Notes under the pieces: generated by a model
Databases searched by the model: none
What the model was told of the DNA's origin: nothing
The model's input: the letters and a program-made list of their open reading frames with translations, nothing else
In this document: piece after piece, positions 9,814 to 21,469 of the stretch
How positions within the stretch are numbered: position 1 is the stretch's first letter
Layout: every line of letters starts with the position of its first letter
Assembly: GCA_903813345.2 (NCBI GenBank)
Contig: CAIIXF020000007.1
Span: 8,625,730-8,689,729, forward strand
DNA length: 64,000 nucleotides
Source: Owenia fusiformis
Taxonomy: Eukaryota > Annelida > Polychaeta > Sabellida > Oweniidae
Reading direction: 5' to 3'
Translations under genes and position numbers: made by a program

Positions 9814-12800
9814 ATGGAGCTGAAACTTTTGACCATCGTATTTGTAGGTAAGAAGTGTTTTGTTTTAATGTGCTTTTGGATATAGTGATTGAAAAAGATG
9901 TCAAAAACACCTGACGTAGGGACGGTGTTTGAATTTTGACAGGACGTGTGGACATATCAGTATTATGGTTCAACCCACACACACCCTCTTATCATGAAAT
10001 TCAAAAATGTTGAAATGCCTCTTAGTACAAGTTTTTTAAAAAACTAAACAATCTTCATTTACTCCACCCCCCCCCCATTTTAAAAGTCCGGACTTCTGCC
10101 AAAATCAGTCAGCAGCCTTTGATATAGGTAGCCACCTCCCCGCTATACCGAAATTGACTAATTGTTCTTCCAGAGAGGTTTACATTTGGACATAATAATT
10201 TTACCACAGTAGTGTAGTCAAAATCAGCATGTACAATCTCCGCACGAGGACCCAAATTCCGTAACGGAATGACGTTAATGCATTGCTAAATGTTCCAGTC
10301 ACTTTTGGCCAGGAGGACCCCGTTGTCCGTATCACTGACACAGCGTCTGTAAGGGGGATTATTTCCTATGTACCGGACAACCCTAGACCCGCCTACAACT
10401 TTCTTGGGATTCCCTATGCAGCGCCACCTATAGGTGACAACAGATTCAGGGTAACCCAGCCCTTCCAGATGTGGACGGGAGAGCGAGATGCAACCGAATA
10501 TGGTAATCTTGTTCTATATGAGGAACATGTGTACACAGGAAAACGTGGTCACCTAATATTTATTTCACCAACAAATAAATACACAATGCAAGAGTTCTTT
10601 AATTTAAGTTGTAGTTATATATTTAAGTCTGTCGAGACATAGATTGTAAAATAATCAGTTGGGAAACACATGTATACCTAGGAGGTCTTATGAAGTCTGA
10701 TGTTATTTCCTTCAATATCATCATTACTGGGTAATATCCGAAATTAATCAATTATATATAATTTAGGTTCATCTTGTCCCCAGCTTAATTCCTTTGATTA
10801 TGATGAAGACTGTCTGTTCTTGAACATCTGGACTCCCACCCTAGACCCAACGGCCAACAAAGCTGTTATGCTGTACATACACGGTGGCAGCATGAGATCG
10901 GGTATGTAGAAACAACTGATAAAGTATAAGAAACTAAAGAAAGTGGTGGCGAGGATCTAAAAAAAACTTCAAAACTTAGTAAATGACAACGCAACTAATT
11001 CATAATTCTACTTGATACTTCATACGTCATTTGGAAAGTATTTTGACTCCCTCAGTTCGTTAAGAAGTGATATTTTTATTTATATTATTGATATTTCATG
11101 AGTACAAATATTGACCAGATCCCCAACACTCGGAAAAAATTTCCCGCTCGGCTCTGCCTCGTGTGATATTTTATTTCTCAAGGTGATATTTCGATTTATC
11201 CCACGATTAATGTGTTATCTGTACAATAACAGCTATTGATATTTCTGATATTATTGAAATCCGTGTGATATTTTCCAGAAAATCGTTTATCAAACTCATA
11301 TGCGTGTGATATCGTTTATCTCACGCATATCCGTGTGATATCACATTTGCATTTCGCGCCACAATATTGTTGGAAATAAGTTCAGATAATTTATTAATAT
11401 TAATTTAATTTTTTATTAATAATTTATTAATTTAGTCACAATAATATTAACTGTTATAAAGCTGACATAAAACTGACAAAAAACAATGATTACATGTTCA
11501 TTTTATTTACTTTTAATTGTTAAAATAAAGTGTTTCAAATATTCAATTGATATTCTTTCTAGTTTATATTGTCTTCGAATGTCCTTGAAATTGGATCAGA
11601 ACATCACAATGTGATTGTTATCATGGGATAAACCCAATATCACATAATTTCTCGTGATATCATTTTATCGCCTCGTAGATATCAAATATCAACACTCATT
11701 CGCTTCGCTCACTCGTGTTGATATTTGATATCAACTCGGCGATAAAAATGATATCACTCAAAATGATGTGATATTCTGTATATATCACACTCTCGTCTCC
11801 ATCATGTAATAATGCTATCATTGCTGCTTCAGGAAGTGGAATGCGGAATGGTACGGGGTTTGCTGTACTGCAAGATGTCATCAAAGTGGCAATCAACTAT
11901 AGGCTTGGAGTTCTTGGTAGGCATTTAAATTATTTCAGGTATATTTTAATTACAAGTGTTGGACCATTAGAACTAACCCTTAACGGCCAGGGGACAGATC
12001 TGCCCCCCCTATGATCACAGAATCGATCAATCAAATGAGGATGTATTAGGTATCATTGGAGAGGATATTCAATTCCCAGTATTTTGAGCGTATTGAGCCA
12101 TTATTTATGAAGATTCAATTTAGGAAAAGACAGAAAGTTTCAGATCAAAAATTTCCTTCGGGGGGGGGGGGCGCAGATCCAACCCCCGACCGTTTAAGGG
12201 CTCGAGACGGGTCTTCATTCGGTGGTAAAATGGCTCATAAAACTGAGAGATTGGAATGGGTCCACAGAAAGAAAAACGTGTATTTTAGGATTTTGGACAA
12301 CTGGAGATGCTCAGGCGCCAGGCAACTATGGATTTCTGGACCAACAGTTTGCAATTCAGTGGGTGAGACAGCACATTGCAGCATTTGGGGGTGATCCTAA
12401 CAGGATCACGATCTATGGGGCTAGTGCAGGTTAGATACACCATTCGATGCAACTTGAATTTATAGTGCATTCCCATCCTCCAAGTGCAATAACGCAGATG
12501 CGAGTAGGTAGTTACCAGATTCACCACCAGGTGGCTCGTTCGGGTCAGATAGCATGGCGGGTATAGTAGAAAGTTCCCTTTAACTTAAATTACATCTATT
12601 TGCGTGGTTCAATTTTCATATAACCCTCATGTATCTAATAGTTATGCAAATTAAAATATGTCCAGTAAAAGAAAATGCTATCTATCCAATACAAGAGAAG
12701 ATAATTCACCTTTTGTGATTTTGTAACATGGGGTCTATGAGGAATCAACCCGAACAAGAAGTCACATTTTCAAAAAAAATTAAATTTTCAAAGTTGATAG

Positions 12801-15800
12801 ACAATTTTCGAAAACATATTTTTAGATGTACTTTTACATGCAGATTTCAAATATGTCATCATTTTGACTGAATTTTGAATATTTAATAACGTAAATCAAG
12901 ATTATTTCTACTCGCATCTAGTCTATTTATTTTGTTCCTTTAGGAGCCCTGTCCTTGAAGGATGATATTTTCCCAATTCCTCCATTTCTACTATATAGGT
13001 GGTGTTAGTGTCTCAGCCCAAGTTCTGTCTCCAATGAATGCTGGACTTGTTACCAGGGCGATATCTCAGAGTGGAGTTGCCATAGCAGCCAACAGAGTGA
13101 ACCCATATTTCATAGAAACACCTAAAAGCGACCTGATAGCGCTTTCTGTAGGTAAATTGTTATTGTTTGTTAGGCCTAGCGCCTTCACATTAACCTAAGG
13201 ATGAACACCTTTGCTATGGAATGCTCCACCTCAATCTTACAGCGTGTATGGTACTTCGGCCAATTTTTTTATTATTAAAAAATATTTATTCTCTAAATTA
13301 AAATCAATACATTTATTTGGTCATGTAAAATTAATAAGCAATATACGGTTAAAATACCTTGAAATTAAATGTGAACTATTGTAAATATGTTTCTTAATAT
13401 TCATTTCTTTTTAAGGCTATTGGGAACTAAAGCACCCGACATATATTATTTAGAAATATTTATATTTTTCTCACAATTAGGTATAGGCATATATTAGGCA
13501 AGCTCATAAGAGTGTCTAAAAGTAAAGTATATGAGTCAGAGAAGACCCACAATATTTTCAAAGATTATTTCACTGTACATCTCACACAGTCATCGAACAT
13601 CTAACATTTATCATGTTAATTTTGTGTGTCATTCATTTTAAAAATGTATTTTACTCTAAATATTGGAAATGGATAAACCTAACATACACTGTCACAGGTT
13701 GTGTGGATACAGACCCTGGTCTCGTAGTGGCCTGTATGAGACTTCTCGACATGGAAACTATACTAAGACACGAAGCAGGAGTCTGGCCTGAGCCAGTTAT
13801 TGATGGTACCTTTATGCCTGATTACCCTATCAACTTGTACAACCAGGGAAGATTCAATAAGATTCCATATATACTGGGTTTCAACAGGGATGAAGGATGG
13901 ACGTTTAGTGGTTGGACTCCTCCTACTCGTGAAAATATCAGGTAGTTCATTATTTTAGTGGATGTCTGCATAAGAGAATTTTTCAAAATGAACAGGGGGC
14001 GTCACTTTTTCGTTTGAATTACTCTGAAGTACAAAATATAGCTTACCTCAAAGTAAGGAAGAAATTTCAAAATAAAAATAGAAGAAAATCTCTAATTTGA
14101 ACTGCCGGGATTAGCATTAGCATTTTGTTTTCTTAATCCTGTCTCAACGTCATTCTGGTGTATTTCATCAACATACTGTATGTCATCATCTGAAGTTTTG
14201 GATGCTCATTTAGCCAGTATATGGATTTACAAATAAAATAACATAATTTTCTTCCAGAAAAATGTTGAATTAATAATAGGATGATGCATTTAGTACATAC
14301 AGGTATACATATTTTAGAGGTCTAATCACTAGTTATACAGAACGCATGTTTCATGACAACACGGAGGAAATTGTGAATGAGGCAATGGCTTTGTATGTAC
14401 CTGGTGCCATAGATGTTGAATATGACAATGATACGACTGCAGAGCTTCTGCCATGGAACACTATCTGGGCAAATAATTATTCAAACTTTGTCGGTGATCT
14501 AAGATACTTAGGACCATCTAATGATGTAGCAAGGAAACATGCAGGTATACGTTATTTTTGTAAGTTTTCACACGGACAAACAGCATCAGAACTCTAAAAT
14601 CGTGTGAAGAAGCTGTCAGACGTCATCAGTGTCATGTATTTCCAAGCCGATGAGGAATCGTGGTATATTTGTCATTTTAGTACACGCCGACACCTACATG
14701 TACTTCTTCAACCATAGACCCAACTACTCCACCCGACCAGCTTGGACCTCTGCTGTGCATAGTGACGAGGCCCCATATGTTGAGGGGGATCCATTCACCG
14801 ACCCAGACGGAAGAGATTACAGCGATGAAGGCAGGACACTAAGCTCTAGTGTCATGACATACTGGGCAAATTTTGCTAAAACAGGGTATGGGTTTTTGCC
14901 ATTATTCCTCATGTGCGTAAAACTTCTTCTATTTCATACAAGGGGGGGGGGGGGGGTCTGGAAAACCCCTTAACAACCATATTTGCACAATGACTTGACT
15001 TATTTTCTCCAGTTTGTTCTTATTCACATCTAGCCCATTGATTTATGTGTGAATACTGCTGTCTTAAAATCCTAAATCCACTTTATTATGACCAATAGAC
15101 TGTAAGCCATTCTGTACAAGTGCTCTAGAAATGCAACCTTCCTTACATGAAAGGTTACACATTCCAACCTATTTCAAACCATCTGTATGATTATACTGGA
15201 CACTTTCTGGGTAGTTGGACTTTCCATAGGGGTGGCAGACGGCCCTCAGACCAATTAATACCCCTACCCCCAAAAAACCATGGGGGTACTTTAATACCAC
15301 CCAATAAAAAGAATACTAATGCATGTCAGATATTCATTGTTTTATATTGGGTAGGGCATGTTATGGTTAATAAGTGCCCGAAATTTCTAATCTCTAACTT
15401 ATATGGTTACCATAGAAACAGTATTTATATCTCGAAATATTCTCAATTTGACCCCCTCCCAAATGTGTCCCATTGTTCTCTAAGTGAAATATTTCAAAAT
15501 CTGTTTGGATTTTATGGCTGCTACTTTGTCAAAATTTGTAATATTATGTCTACATTAACACTAAAACACTTAAAAGTTGATATAATGATCCTATAAATCA
15601 ATAATATTTATCAAATATAGTCACACATAGCTGCTTTCAGGGAAAAGTGGGCGTGGCACATTTTGGTACTTGTGCGCTTGTTGCAGCATTAAATGAAAAA
15701 TGCAGATTACACTAACAATAATTGACATTTAATTAGCATCTACTAATGTTGTGTAACATTGTAATATGTTCTTTATCATTATTAGACACTTTAAATATTT

Positions 15801-18800
15801 TATATAAGTGTTATCCTGACCCTTCCCTATCATAGGTCATCAATGGTCAAATGAACTTTTAGTTTAAGTCTTATAGGGTCCCCTGTCTTTAAAGCCTGTC
15901 AAGAGTCAAGTCTTACTTATTCATTGACTTGTTCCTAGAATATGAATGAATAAGTTCAAGTCATCTAGAGCTATCCAAGTCATCTATGCTTGTTCAACAA
16001 TGTTCAATTTTTAGAACCATTTTACCATGTTTACTGCAATTGAAAAGTAATGAACAGTTCAATCCTTTTGATATGATATTTGATGCTAGTGTGAATTGCA
16101 TAACATTTATGATTAAACTTAAATGAACTAATTTAACTCTGGCTATCAACCCTTCCCTAGTATCCTTCACATAACCTCTAAATCATCTTCATATCCATTG
16201 CCTAAATGGGGAAGGAGGGATGGGTTACAAATAGAGACCGAGGATAATTTGAATCAAAGCAAGAAGACGTAATACTCAAAACTAGAAAGATTGGAGACCA
16301 TTTATACCCTTCCTAATATTTTGCCTAATACATAACACTAAAATCTATTTTGTCAGACACTTGCTGATTCTTTTATCAATACCTCAACATCAGGCAATGC
16401 ATGATCTATCCAATGGATTAAAGATTATGCTTGATTCTAATATGGCAAAATTAATTTTTCGTATGAATTGCATAGAGCATCATTTTGCAGTTATAATAAA
16501 ATGCATCCATTCATTCATTGGCTCATAGTTAACAAAAAAGCTATTCTCTGGAAGGTACAGTATAATTTCTATAGCAAAATAATTGCAAGATAAACAATTT
16601 ACACATGTTTCTGATATGCTGTATTTTCAATGATTCCTTCAATAGTGGTTCGGTATATGTTTTTGAAATACTTCATATAATTCCTAAACAAATCGGTTTA
16701 GTGTATGAAATCAAAGTAGATACATTTGTCCCATACTTGGATATGTTTCAGATACATATAGCAGGTTTATAAATACTTATATTTTCATCAGCGGGCAGAT
16801 ATAGCTAATGTCCCTGCCCGAGAGGGCAGATATATTACACATGCCCACTAAGTCATAATCATCATTTGTGTATGATTAGCAATGAGGGAAGTAGCATACT
16901 TAATACATATGTTAATAATCAATGATTCGAGAATATGTGGATGAATACTTAAAAAAACAGGAGAATCCTCCTAAGGCCAAGAAAACAAAATTAGTCATGA
17001 ATACATTCATGTGGTTGTATTCTTTCTAACTCTGGCCAATTGAACAATGTGAACCAGATAAGAATGATTGATATGGGATAAACAGATCATCCTATAGTCA
17101 GTTCATGCTATTAGGATTATCCCTTGGCAAATATAATATATCTTCCCTCAGGACCTAAGGCCTTTGGCCAATAGAAAATATCTTCCCTCGGGACCAACGA
17201 ACCTCGACCAGATATATTATATTGGCCTCGGGATAATTCCAATACCCTGAACCTCATAGAGGATAATCTTCGTCTTCATCAATTATTATTATACATATAA
17301 ATCGGGATATAAATATAACCTAAAGTAAGAAATCACATTCTCTAACCAGTAATATATAATTTTAAAATTGGTAAATGATGATATTGTCACAATAGAATTG
17401 ATGACCATGATTTATTTGAGAATAAAACAGACAAAACAAAGGCTAACAAAAATCTTTAAAAATTTGGGTAAAACATAAATATTTTAAAATTGCTTGTTTT
17501 TCATCATTATTACTTCCATCTCCAAACCCCAAAAATTGAGTGTTACAAATTGTTTCAAGTTAGAGTATGCCTAATTTCATGAGCAAACTAGTAATCTTGT
17601 TGGATATTTTTCCTCGACAATGCCTTATCTAATTCATCTATATACAAACTACTATATTCCAAATGCTATTAAACAGGATGGGTGTTCATGAAAGTAACAC
17701 TAAACATCAATTTTGTCATAAACTGAACAATGCAGCTAATTGATTCTCCCATCTAAGCAACAGAGCCTCTTTTAATATATTGTAATTTCAAAATTGCCTC
17801 TAATGAAGTTCTTCAATCAAATCTAAAATGGACACAACTGGTAATATCTTTATACCATATGAGTAGAATGTTTGTTTCTTTCAAATTCATGCTTTCGTTA
17901 GAAACATGGATATCACTAATTCATAGTTTTGATTCATATTTAAAATGGTGTGCATTATATATGAGGTTTAATTAATGGGAAGTTTTTAATACAGGGAAAT
18001 ACAATATATCTGAGGGAAATACAATATACCTCCCCTAAGGGGTTGAGGGTAGAATATTGTATTTCCCAAGGGTTATATCTTGTACCCAAAATTATTTATC
18101 ATATACTAATATACGAAAATATGAGAAATTGCACAGAATGAAATTCCTGCAGGGGATTACTGAGCAGGTGATAAACCTGGCGATACATAGAGATTATCCT
18201 ATATGAGGTTCAGGATATTGGAACTATCCCGATTCAAATATAATATATCTGCCCAAGGGCGATTATGACGGAGTGGGCAGATATACTATATCTGCCCGCT
18301 CGCAACAGAACGTAAAGCTATATCTGCCCGCTGATGAAAATATAAGTTTTTACAAACCTGCTTTATGTACCTGAAACACGACCAAGTATGGGATAAAGCG
18401 GGATATGCAGTACATGTATATCCCCACTCACCTAAGGTATCAATTATATTCATGCATTTTATTTACCTATAACACTAAGTATAGGATAAATAACTTTTAC
18501 TGACAAATTACAGTATATAAGTGCATGATTACATTAGTCACAACTACTCACTAAAAGGTTAACTTATTGCATGAAGAAATGTAATTCTTCATGAAGATTT
18601 CAAATATGATATCACTTATTTGACTGAATTTTGAATTTTTAATGATGTAAAGCAAGATTATTTCTACTTGCATCTAAGTCTATTTCATTGTATAAGTCAA
18701 CAATTAATAAGGCAAATACATATCACTGGCTTCCCTGATCATTTAGATTCCTTGCACTTTTAAAATCATCAATAATTCATATAGGGTTGAACTATCGAAT

Positions 18801-20503
18801 AATGAAAACGTTGCAAATGATGTGATAGAAGTTTTTATACTATTTAGCTTGGAAATATTGCTGATATAGTTTTAATGTGATTTTAGGAGATTAAATGTTC
18901 TACTGAGGAACTTTGATTATGTTCAATTTTCTATGATCTTTAACTTTCTGAAAAAGGTTGTGCTAAATTCTCATTGAGACGATGTTAAAAATCTTAATGT
19001 TGACTTCCTAAATGTTGAATTCTTTTGATTGTCATGAATTTAAGGTTTACACAAAATCTGAAGATCATCTAGTTTCAAACACAATCTGAATCTCATTAAG
19101 TTTGATGCGAAAGCAGTTTTACTTTAATCCAAAATAACAAGTATGGTAAATCAATATGTGTCTATGGTAGATGCTAGCGTGTAGTCCAACCAGCACAAGT
19201 GCTGCCATCTACCTATCCATTCATCAGTTTAGCACCTAATAAGGTCAGTACTCATGGTAAAGCTTTTGTACCTTGTCTATGGTAAAAATAAATCAAACAG
19301 AAATGTTAACTTGACACGATTGGTAATGCCCACCTTGAAGCATGTAGGGATAAAGGGAAGGGTCAGGATAACACTTATATAAAATATTAAAGTGTCTAAT
19401 AATGATAATGAACATATTACAATGTTACACAACATAAGTAGATGCTAATTAAATGTCAATTGTTGTTAGTATAATATGTATTTTTCATTTAATGCTGCAA
19501 CAAGTACACACGTACCAAAAAGTGCCACGCCCACTTTTCCCTAAAAGCAGCTATGTGTGACTATATGTGATAAATATTATTGATTTATAGGATCATTATG
19601 AACACTTTTCAGTGTTTAAATGTTAAAATATACACATTGATACAATCTTTGACAAAGTAGCAGCCATAAAATCCAAACAGATTTGCAAATATTTCACTTT
19701 GAGAACAAAGGGACACATTTGGGAGGGGGTCAAATTGAGAATATTTCGAGATATAAATACTGTTTCTATGGTAACCATATAAGTTAGAGATTGGAAATTT
19801 CTGGCACTAACTAACCATAACATGCCCTACCCTATATAAAACAAAGAATATCTGACATGCATTAGTATTCTTTTTATTGGGTGGTATTAAAGTACCCCCA
19901 TGGTTTTTTGGGGGTAGGGGTATAAATTGGTCTGAGGGCCGTCTGCCACCCCTATAGAAAGTCCAACTACCCAGAAAGTGTCCAGTATAATCATACAGAT
20001 GGTTTGAAATATGTTGGAATGTGTAACCTTTCATGTAAGGAAGGAGTTACAATTATCAGAGTGGGCCGTAGTCTACAATAAATATACAATACAATACAAT
20101 TCAACAACACAAATCAAACTAATAGCGCATTTTCTCATAAATATTTACTAACATGTTTTCAGTTTCAATATCACGAGGTTTTGAATATTTTCATTGAAAA
20201 ATTTAGGAAAATAATATTCAAACCGAATTGCATTTTTCGCAATCTATTGAATAATTTCGTTTTTGAATAAGCCCTTTTAGGTCATATCTAATCAATTACA
20301 GTGACCCTAATAGTGAGGGCCGAGTTGTCTGGCCAAAGGTGACATGTACTGGTATAGACCATCTGGAACTGGTTGGAACTGGTATCACTGCAAGAACCAA
20401 CTATCAGCCAGCCAGGATGAACTTTTGGATGGAGAGAATATATCAGCTGGACACAACCCACAATGGAAATTATGTGGGCTTTCCTTGGACATGTCCATCA
20501 TAA
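9814..20503 (+). CDS. Secreted type-B carboxylesterase / cholinesterase-like, ten exons
   Basis: Exons 9814-9847, 10299-10502, 10767-10901, 11833-11916, 12289-12429, 12999-13151, 13698-13941, 14318-14544, 14681-14885 and 20302-20503 sum to 1629 bp, exactly 542 codons plus TAA. All junctions are GT-AG and phase-compatible. Residues 1-16 ([11 protein letters not shown]...TFG) form a signal peptide. The alpha/beta-hydrolase landmarks come in order: [18 protein letters not shown], the oxyanion motif [14 protein letters not shown], the nucleophile elbow YGASAGG with Ser198, the acid in GFNRDEG (Glu316) and the base in [10 protein letters not shown] (His434). The triad is therefore complete; the elbow has Ala where cholinesterases have Glu (GASAG for GESAG), which is tolerated elsewhere in the family. 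The length is normal. It should hydrolyse carboxylic esters outside the cell; the substrate is unknown. There is no membrane anchor or tetramerisation tail. AATAAA lies just after the stop, near 20530. Intron 9 (5.4 kb) carries a giant foldback. Confidence 0.93.
11140..11785. mobile_element. GATATC-rich repeat in esterase intron 3
   Basis: A 0.6-kb repeat rich in GTGATATC motifs. It contains a short palindrome around ACACTCATTCGCTTCGCTCA and the block GCGCCACAATATTGTTGGAA. An inverted second copy lies downstream of NeuroD (33865-34455), sharing the terminal GTTTATC and GATATC blocks and this palindrome. No ORF; probably a non-autonomous element. Confidence 0.75.
15137..20044. mobile_element. 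4.9-kb foldback element with 691-bp inverted arms, inside esterase intron 9
   Basis: The left arm 15137-15827 begins CCTTCCTTACATGAAAGGTT. The right arm 19354-20044 ends AACCTTTCATGTAAGGAAGG. The arms match with few differences through to AGTGTTATCCTGACCCTTCC, 691 bp on each side. The central 3.5 kb has no transposase and itself contains a nested palindrome (16724-18398). The element is entirely intronic in the esterase gene. No convincing target-site duplication was found: the flanks are ATGCAA on the left and AGTTAC on the right. Confidence 0.9.
16724..18398. mobile_element. Nested 1.7-kb palindrome inside the 4.9-kb element
   Basis: The left arm runs from TTTGTCCCATACTTGG to GCGGGCAGATATAGCT (16724-16808). 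The right arm is its reverse complement (about 18317-18398, ending CCAAGTATGGGATAAA). Further inside, GGATAATTCCAATACCCTGAACCTCAT (about 17230) pairs with ATGAGGTTCAGGATATTGG (about 18205), so a third level of inverted repeats is present. No ORF. Confidence 0.8.
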
Positions 20504-21469
20504 AAATCCTACTATATCAGTATATCGTAATAAATAAAATATGATGACTATTAGATTAATAATCGATCATAAATATAGTGGGTGTGTGTCTCTTGTATCC
20601 TAATAACAGTGATATTTTACATTTTGAATTTTCGCCAACGAAATAATAAATATTTAAATTTTTTTGATAAAGTAATCTGGCTATTTGTCTAGGTTCTTCG
20701 TTTTTTTGTTCGAAACGATGAAGAAATTAAGCCATCATGATTTGATGAATATACTGATTGTTTGAAATAAAAAAATCCACCCGAGCAAGTTTGTCGGTCA
20801 CTTAAAAAATTATTTCGAGAAAAGCTTTTCATATAACAACATAAAATAAGTTGATTCAAGAAGTAAACATATTAGAAAGCAGTTTTAGGTATTTTTTGTA
20901 ATGTAATTTTCCATTCTCTAATTTTCCATTCTCTAATCACTAGTAATAACCCTTCCTTATCACTTATGCATTTTAAAAGACATTGGCATCAAACCTGGTC
21001 CATAACATGTGTCTGATCAATACTTATTGTAGATCTCACAATTTGCCCGATACATGTACAATTGCAGATTAATAATTGTAATTTTGTACTAGAATAGTAG
21101 TGTATATTTAAGTAATTGTTCTAATGAAGTTTTAACATGTATATAGTATTAACAATGTCATTTCTATCATTAATCATTATATTTTTATATACGATACACA
21201 TTAGAAATAATATTTAGTATTTTGTTTCCTCAAAAATTATTGGTCATTAAGGTACATTCATAGTTCCCTTCATTCCTCATTCAGGGATTTGCGATTTCCA
21301 AAGGATGTTTTTGATGGCTGTGTTTAAATGGGAAATGTGTCAATTTTAATATCTCAACTCATACTTTCACAAATGTATCTTTCAACACATTTGCCCATGA
21401 TGAAAGCAGCAAAAACGTTCATACCAAAGCCATCAATATGGTCTAGCAAGACTAGAAGCTGATGTAAAG
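20504..21469. other. Convergent intergenic region between esterase and protease
   Basis: Contains the 3' ends of two convergent genes, including the esterase AATAAA near 20530. The remainder is AT-rich with no repeat or exon I can support. Confidence 0.4.

Noticed and set aside
12056-12394. 112-residue frame overlapping esterase exon 5
   Set aside because: Wrong frame relative to the esterase; exon 5 (12289-12429) is fixed by splice phase and the GASAG motif.
15147-15596. 150-residue open frame, with a similar 75-residue frame on the other strand at 19807-20034
   Set aside because: The two are mirror images because they lie in the arms of the 4.9-kb foldback. No domain is visible and the frame is not kept along both arms.
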